From Paragonimus westermani (taxonomy: Eukaryota > Platyhelminthes > Trematoda > Plagiorchiida > Troglotrematidae): a stretch of 64,000 nucleotides of DNA. Positions 57,201 to 64,000 of the stretch are shown here, piece after piece. The first letter of the stretch is position 1, and every line of letters begins with the position of its first letter. Below the pieces are notes generated by a model. The model saw only the letters and a list, made by a program, of their open reading frames with translations, ran no database searches and was not told the origin of the DNA. Location of the stretch: positions 92,694 to 156,693 of the forward strand of contig QNGE01001253.1 of assembly GCA_008508345.1 (NCBI GenBank), read 5' to 3'. The position numbers were made by a program, and so were the translations under genes.

Positions 57201-60094
57201 GCCAACTAGATCGAAACAGTCGTCATCCACTTCGTTGATACTGAGCAGTGCGAGCCGTCAACATATGACACACAATAGTGCCGCATTGCTATTGTGAAAC
57301 ACAATGATTTAGTTCAGGAAACCAGATCATTTCTGTCCGTTTTATTTCAGCCGCATACAGATGTTGTCTTCAAGGAAACCACAATTCACTCTATTCACCA
57401 CTTTGGTTAGACGCCGTTGTTACAGTCGCCAAAATGTAACTGATGCACATCCGTTGTGCTACCACAAAATCATGACAGACTCTATAAATATTTCAGCGTC
57501 TAAAATATGAGTTTTTTGTATCCATCAACCATGCACTGTCATCTTATTGTTATTTTTACAGAAAAGTTCCACAGAAACTCACCGTAGCTTTTGTGTTTAC
57601 TGTTACCGCTCACCTAGTCCCAAACCACCAAACTTTCTTAATCATAATTCGTCTTGAATAAAAATCATTTGACAGGAATTTCTAACAACAGGATATTTTA
57701 ATTTAGCTACAAAAAATGGCATACGTTGATCACCCCATGTACCGAAAAGTTTGATTTTGTCGGAGACCTCTGAGATGCACTGGTTGCGATTCCTCATAAG
57801 GTTCACACACGCAGCGCCAAACAACCACCCCGTTGAAAATGTGTTAAGTACTCACGTGTTATATATAACTATCGTACATGTCGAGATATGAATTATGCAC
57901 ACTTATTCCACAGTAAGAACAAGGAGTAACAACAAACGGGAACAGTAAAAATGAAGGATGAGAATTTTAAACACGTTGGATTTCAACTTCAATCGAAACG
58001 ACTGGGGTGTCCTTTCAGTCACTCTGGTATGGACAACCACGATTCAAAGTCACCAAGTGAAAATGCTTCGTTGAATGCGTCAGAGAACAGAAGGAATGAA
58101 AAGTGAAACCTTGGAAAAATCAGCAGTCTCTGGAGGCACCAGAGAGCTCTCGAAGTCAAAACTCACACATCGAGGCTGTTAACTATCCGTTCACAGTGAG
58201 TGACCTGTCACAAGGAAAGCCAACAGTCAGCACCAGCATTCCTGCAAGAGAATGTCATCATTCTCCAGAGAATCGAGAGTGAACAGAAGACAGGAATCTG
58301 TGGCTGCATTAGCGAATAGCTTAGGTAAAAGAAAGACAGTACATTGAGAAGGAATAATGCTTTACATTAAGTGGTGGTCTTAAGAGTATGAGAGATTGGT
58401 TTTACTTAGCAGTTCAAGGAACAAAGGACAGATTTGATGTCTGACTCGGAGTTGGGTACCGTATTTTTCAAATGTTTCAGTTTGGGAGGTGTGGAATCTG
58501 TAGTCAACCGCCGTGCCAATATCCATTACTGTAATTTTGCTGCCACAGTGTACTTTCATATCCCAAACAGAGTAGTCTTTCACCGTTCCCTAACTAGGTC
58601 ACTATGCCAGGCAAATGGAGCATTATGTGTGATCCAGTATAACTGAAGAATATAAACCACGCTTTCCAGCTGATTGGTAAAGAACTGGGCGATCACTTCG
58701 TTCACTATGTGAACTGCAGACATCATTTCATGGTGGATTGCTTCGAATGTGGACAGACTGAATGAATATCTTTGGAAAGATGCGATTTGGTTGAAACAAT
58801 TAACGATTGCAGAGTTGATAAAAGGCCACTTTTTGATTAAAGTCTCAACGCAATTTGTGTTAGAGCTTGTCTGTCTACGTCATATACGCGTTTTTGGTTC
58901 GTCTGCCGTTACCATAGCGTTGATGACTCGCATGATGGAACTTAATGAATTGTCTTTAACCAGATTCTTTGGGAATGAATGTTGATCATACGACAGTCCC
59001 CATGTGTGTACGGAGCACGAAACAAGAATTGTGACAGTAGAAAATCAGAATGCCTGGTCCACTGAGGCGAACTGGATGTGACTGACTGACGTGTTCTAGT
59101 GAAATCACATCCCCTATCGGACAAACTACTACAGTGTATAGTCTATATTTCTGAGTGTGTTGTTGTGACTACTGTCTAAATTCAAATTTGAAGTCGGATT
59201 CCACCTCAGCGGGTAAACACGATAGCACGGTTTTGAAGGCGCTTTAGTATTTCTGCCCAGTGTCGTACGAAATTGAAGTGAACTCCTAGTGATGGTCTTC
59301 AAGGTTAATGGAATTGGATACTTAACTGTGTCCTGGCTGGACACACTCCGTGATTTGATCGTGTCTAGATTGGGTTAGTTGGATTTCTTTCCGAGAAATG
59401 ACACGTTATATTTATCGTTGCAGTAAATGACCATGAACTTCGTCCCACGAGTAAAACTTTGTACTCCGAGGAGCCTTATTTCATGTCAGGCTTCCAGCTT
59501 TCTCCAGAGAAGCGTGGAGATTGACGACTGAAGGATGAGATTAAGAGCATACATGAAACGGCTGACAAAAGTGCATTGAACCAGGTAGCCAAGATTAGAC
59601 TTTGATAAGTTCACCACTTCATCGTTTTTCGTATTGACTGGCATGGATGATAGTGGGTCATTCTAGCATACACCGCGCTGAGATGGCAGGAGAAAATCTT
59701 TCACTTTATAGGAGGCGTTACAATACGGCTATCGGATATAGGGTAATAGAAAGGGAGAAACTCCAAGTACCTGGATTGATTTTAAGTAACTGAGTGTACG
59801 TGAATTTCCAGAACACGTCAATAAAAGCCTCGAACAGCTGCCGGGGTTCCACGGTAGATTGTGAAGTGATGAGGTCAGTTTGGGGTGAGCAACAGGGTGT
59901 AAGAACGTCAAGTGAAGAGCAGGCAATTGGAAACTTGTGTTCCAGCCAACGTTCACCCTCCTGTTGAAGGAACATACCAACAATGAAAATACAGCAGGAA
60001 GTTATAGTTATCTGCGTGAGGTTGAATTGGTCACTTTGAAGACATGCGTGGTGTGGAAGCCTCTCAACTGGGTTGAGCAAATTTCACCTAATAA
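57201..60094. other. No gene recognised
   Basis: A 78-codon plus frame at 58749-58985 and a 120-codon minus frame at 59718-60080 are the longest; neither carries a motif I know. Confidence 0.35.
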
Positions 60095-60155
60095 GGAGTG
60101 CTGATGAGTAGTCGGGGATTTGGCAAGGATATGCACTACTGACGAGCTCTAATAT
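60095..60155 (+). mobile_element. Chimeric SINE fragment
   Basis: TGATGAGTAGTCGGGGATTT, the far end of the SINE family in reverse sense, is joined directly to GGCAAGGATATGCACTACTG, the mid-tail in forward sense (compare 1855-1875 and 2191-2215). A large internal deletion of a head-to-head pair like 1845-2345 would give this. Confidence 0.5.
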
Positions 60156-62779
60156 AATAAGGAGTGCTTAAAATATCCCTACATGAACTTTCCTTCTCCA
60201 GTGTTTAGACAGTGGCTTGTACAGACCTAGAGCAGCGTTTTGCGAAGCATAAACAATTGTGAGGTACCTCCTCATCGGTGACCTGATCGACCAATTATCA
60301 ATGAGAAGACGGATTCTCAGGAGCTGGTCGTTTGTCCAGTTGTAGTTGCCATTAATGATGTCGGAGAGACCGTAGACTTCCTTGTTGGCTTCTCCTCAGT
60401 TTCCTAAAAAATGTAAATGTAACATCTTTCTTCTCTTCGGGGTAGAAATTTTTCTGCAAATGTTTTGCAGATTGCGAAACGATAAGATGCATTGAAACCA
60501 GCTAGTTTTTCGCGTGGTATACAAATACAACGTTATTGGTGTGTCTGGAGATCTGTAAACAGTAGAGTCATTAAACAACAAATGAAGGGAACCAAATTCT
60601 GCTCAATACATCCAGTGAGGGAGCACCGAAACCGTGCTAAATCACTTGGCTAAATGGTGTGACGTGTAGAGGAAACTTAAATTCGGATATAAAAAAAGAT
60701 TTTTTAACCTTTGGCAAAAATATGAATGATATGAAGTGCCCATGTTATATATCTACTCAAAGTAGTCCCCAGATACTTCACAGAAACCTTTCCAGACAGA
60801 GGTTTGCTAATTATATGAAAAGAAGGACGGAGATCAGAAAGTTTCTCACGTTCTTTTCTCTTCACAAGGTAGGACAATGTGTTAATATATTTGGATGTGT
60901 TAAGAGGCAAATTGTTTGAAACTCGGCCACCGCGATGGCTGGGATAAACTGTCCAGCAGTGGGAGATGAGAAAAACCTGGTTGTATTTTTGATATCTAAC
61001 CCTACATTATTTGTATATTTAATTCCAAATGTGTGATTGGCAACCGGTATGGGTTCGACTTGAGATGAAATTAATAAAGGCCAGACAGAATTACACGCTG
61101 TAGAACGTTAGACCAGGTAGTGAGTGGCGGTGCGGCTTCAGTATCGAGTTGAGTGAATTCGTTCAACTACAAACCAGAAGTCTTTCTGTTAAATCACAGT
61201 GGAAGTGTTCTATATTATATTCCAGCGTGTTAAACTGAATCCACTGTACCCGATAAGTTATGAAGCACACTAAATGCTGATGAACTTGACAAACTTTCAT
61301 TTCTACGTGGTCGGTTTTCAGGTAAGTTTCAGCAGAACACTTGGGGTGTAGAAGGTGTGCCTTCTTTTAACATATGTTGGCATCTCTTTAGCAAACAAAC
61401 TTGTTACATTTTTAATCGAATCACGCAAGTAATTTTAGCAAATGATCAAATGCACGAAGTCTACGACAGTTGTTTGAAACCACACAAGGGTAGTCCGAGA
61501 ACAAGTATGGAAGAGAGCATAAAATGATCGACTGTTTTTCCACCAGCGCTGTCACAGAAATTGTTGACTAAGCATTCTGATATCGAACTGTAATATGTCT
61601 TCCATTCGGTCCAACGGAAAAACCGTAGGTCACACAATAAAGGTTATGAGCATTTTGTCTTCGCACATCCCTTCACAAGCCTACTGATAAACAACTTGAA
61701 TAATTGCACTCTAGAACATAACGAAAACTACTGAAAAGAGTGGGTGGAAAGTCTGAGTCAAAATATCCCAACTAACGCACACTGATAGCGTTAATAAATG
61801 TCCTCCACACACACAATGGTGGTGGGCGTTTTATTGCGTACTTGACTGACCTCTGTATCACCTGAACGTTTAACGATAACATTAGACAAGACAGTGAGTT
61901 GCAAACAGAGTAAATAATTTAAAACATTGAGCTCCTTTGATCTAGTTCATCAATTACGATAGAAGACGTATATCGAGAGATGTTAACATTTTTTACTCCC
62001 TTCAGCCCCGAGAATTAAACATTCGGATGTATAAGGCACGGGGATAGCAACAGAAACAGAAACAGTCGACGGTTGGGTTTACATGTTTTACGTTCGTGGT
62101 TGAAAAGAGAGAAGAAAATGTTAACATCTTGCGATATGTCTTTTGCGGTTATCTGTGAACTGGATCAAGGGAAGTCAGTTTTAAATTTATCAAGCAAAGA
62201 TTACTTGCATATACAACACGAGCGTTGAGGGGTTAGACCACAATAGAAAGTGTAAATAGTGGATTGAACGAGGATTACTTAAGATCGGGCCGATTCTCAC
62301 CTTTATTTTATTGTTTGGTGACGAAGGAGAAATTGTCCGGAAACAACATCAACCTTGTCAGGCTAGAAACTTTGTTAATCGAGGCTTCATAACAAAGGCT
62401 GAATAAATATCTAGAGGCTCACAGACGTTATACACCAAAAAAATAAAGACTGTCATCAATGTGCCATACTGAAAAATAGAAGGAACAAGACTCTACAGTC
62501 TTTAGAGAGATTTGTTGCGTACTGATGGCCTGAAACAAATACAGAATTTAAAGTTAATTCAAATGGAGGTTATATTCATTGGATTAAAATTTAAAATCTC
62601 TCTCGAAAGTTTCAACCGCCTACAAATAAAGGTGTAATTTGAGAGCCTGTAAATCAGAAGAAGTCTCCCTGTAAACTTCACAGAACAAAAAAGGGATAGT
62701 TCGCATGAAGCTCCTCAAAGTTTCAGGCGATTTTCTGACTCCCCTATGAATCAACATTGTTGTTCCAGAGGTGGACATT
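60156..62779. other. No gene recognised
   Basis: AT-rich, with only short frames. No RT motif is readable upstream of the Penelope remnant that follows. Confidence 0.4.
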
Positions 62780-64000
62780 ATCAGACTCCAAAACAAGTGC
62801 GAAAAATGAAAGAGGTGGCTATCCTTCAGGCAGACAAAGTCACATCTCGGTAGAAAAACAAATATCGAGAAACCTTCAAATCATAACACTACATGGACAC
62901 ATCCCGGAACTGCGATGCACACAAATGAGATCAACCGGAATCAACACACCACAGTTAACAGGTGCTCTGAAAACGCGTGAGTGCGGTACCCCATTTGGGT
63001 CAATCCTGTGCATCGACAACTCACCGTAACGCAAACTTCCCAAACGGCCTGTAGACATTCTCCATCTCAGCCGTCAGATGTTTGTCCCCACCGTGTAAAA
63101 GATTCTTCCGAACTGTCACAAACTTTGGAGAATGTGTCGGTGAGTTCACACGATGTTGACTCGTTATTCACAGACCTTCTCCTCTGGGAACTAGCTTCTT
63201 TTTTGTGATTTCATTTCTCATCAAGGCTCATCTCTTTGTCTCACGCTTGATCATCTCAAGAAACATATCCCTTCATGCACAAAGAATATCTGCTTCGATT
63301 TTGGCTGATCCCATTATGAATACTGTGATGGCGTAGAAGTGGGCGGTTCACTGGGCTCAACAATTGCGGACTTATTTTTAGGAATGATTGAATTGCAATC
63401 ATCTGACGCTAGAGATGGTGCCAGTGCAATGCAGATGATATTTCGAATTTTACCACTAACATTCATTTCACTTCTAAACCTCTTCAAGTCCGTTCATCCT
63501 AACCTTTCAGCTTCTCATGGAGAGGAAGCAAACAAGTGTTTAGCTGTTCTAGACACATACCTCACTAGACGACAACATGGCTCGCCACAACGCTCAGTGC
63601 ACCACAAAGCCACTTGGAGCGATCCGTATTTGCAATTCTCTACTTCTGCGCCAAATGCTCACAAACGAGGTCTGGTACGAACCCTGTTTCACAGAGTGCG
63701 GGAGATCTGTACCGGTGACTGCTTGCAAGAGGAGGAGCAGAGATTAGTTGAGGTACTACTCACAAACGGACATCCTGAACAGTTCATAGATATTCACAAC
63801 TAGAAAAGACCGGTCAACACTGCCGTGTCTACGGTTCTCAAGTTGCAGGTCTTCCTGAGCCCATATCGCAACTGACGTGAGTCAATAATTATTGTCCGCT
63901 CTAACTTGTGCGTGCCCTAAGGCTGGATTGTGGTTGCTACTCCCAACTAGGAGTGTCGCCCAGCTTATTCATAATCGTGACGTACCGAACTGCTCTGCCC
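62780..64000 (+). pseudogene. Penelope-like RT remnant (third copy, runs off window)
   Basis: In shifting frames: AILQADKVTS (usual PADKG), then TLENVSVSSHDVDSLFTDL (motif A, catalytic Asp at 63152-63154), then GGSLGSTIADLFLGMIEL. The active-site YVDD is reduced to NADD (63428-63439) in a shifted frame. From 63470 HPNLSASHGEE, VLDTYLTRR, RSVHHKATWSDPYLQF, HKRGLVRTLFHRV, REICTGDCL and NGHPEQFI follow the standard order of Penelope RTs. The connector toward GIY-YIG continues to the window end. The stretch 63339-63803 is open for 154 codons but the element is dead. Confidence 0.8.

Noticed and set aside
1..64000. CRISPR arrays, bacterial operons, defence systems, rRNA genes
   Set aside because: No regularly spaced short repeats, no prokaryotic gene packing and no rRNA-like blocks were seen; the content is eukaryotic repeat DNA.

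Overview
This window looks like a repeat-rich, gene-poor stretch of an animal genome. The best fit is a flatworm, most likely a digenean trematode (fluke). I infer this from the mix of elements: an APE-type LINE whose endonuclease and reverse transcriptase (RT) resemble fluke elements, R2-like elements, several Penelope-like elements (PLEs), a gypsy-type integrase, and a short tRNA-like SINE family. GC content is moderate, no bacterial gene organisation is visible, and the short candidate exons carry GT/AG borders. The species assignment is inference and was not checked by any search.

Layout from left to right. 1-817 is a minus-strand LINE 3' end with a C2H2 finger; a second copy on the plus strand lies at 8820-10040. 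1845-2345 is a head-to-head pair of tRNA-like SINE units; further copies or fragments lie near 20.9, 21.9, 29.6, 30.0, 34.1, 38.2, 38.6 and 60.1 kb. 15462-17683 holds two nearly identical Penelope 3' halves (GIY-YIG domain) placed head to head around a 540-base N gap. A related 3' end lies at 39440-39720 and carries a hammerhead-ribozyme-like motif. 26762-28110 and 54930-56210 are almost identical copies of the C-terminal part of an R2-like retrotransposon; the second is preceded by the zinc-finger and motif A region (53560-54929). 32980-33556 is a gypsy-type integrase remnant on the minus strand. 42350-45960 is a long decayed LINE, from endonuclease through RT to its C-terminal region. 48490-49200 and 62780-64000 are two further, different Penelope remnants; the last runs off the window.

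No complete, convincing host gene was found. Two places deserve attention as possible host exons: a three-exon model with matching phases at 49909-50712 (+), and minus-strand segments with weak immunoglobulin-like character at 35823-36050 (perfect splice donor) and about 36721-36851. Much of the rest, including 2.3-8.7, 10.8-15.4, 22-26.7, 30-32.7, 39.7-42.3, 50.8-53.5 and 57-62.7 kb, shows nothing I can name.

The genes do not form a pathway. They are layers of retroelement insertion and decay. The most interesting signals are the ribozyme-like fold in the Penelope 3' ends, the head-to-head Penelope structure, and the 1281-bp R2-like repeat whose two copies share the same lethal lesions.
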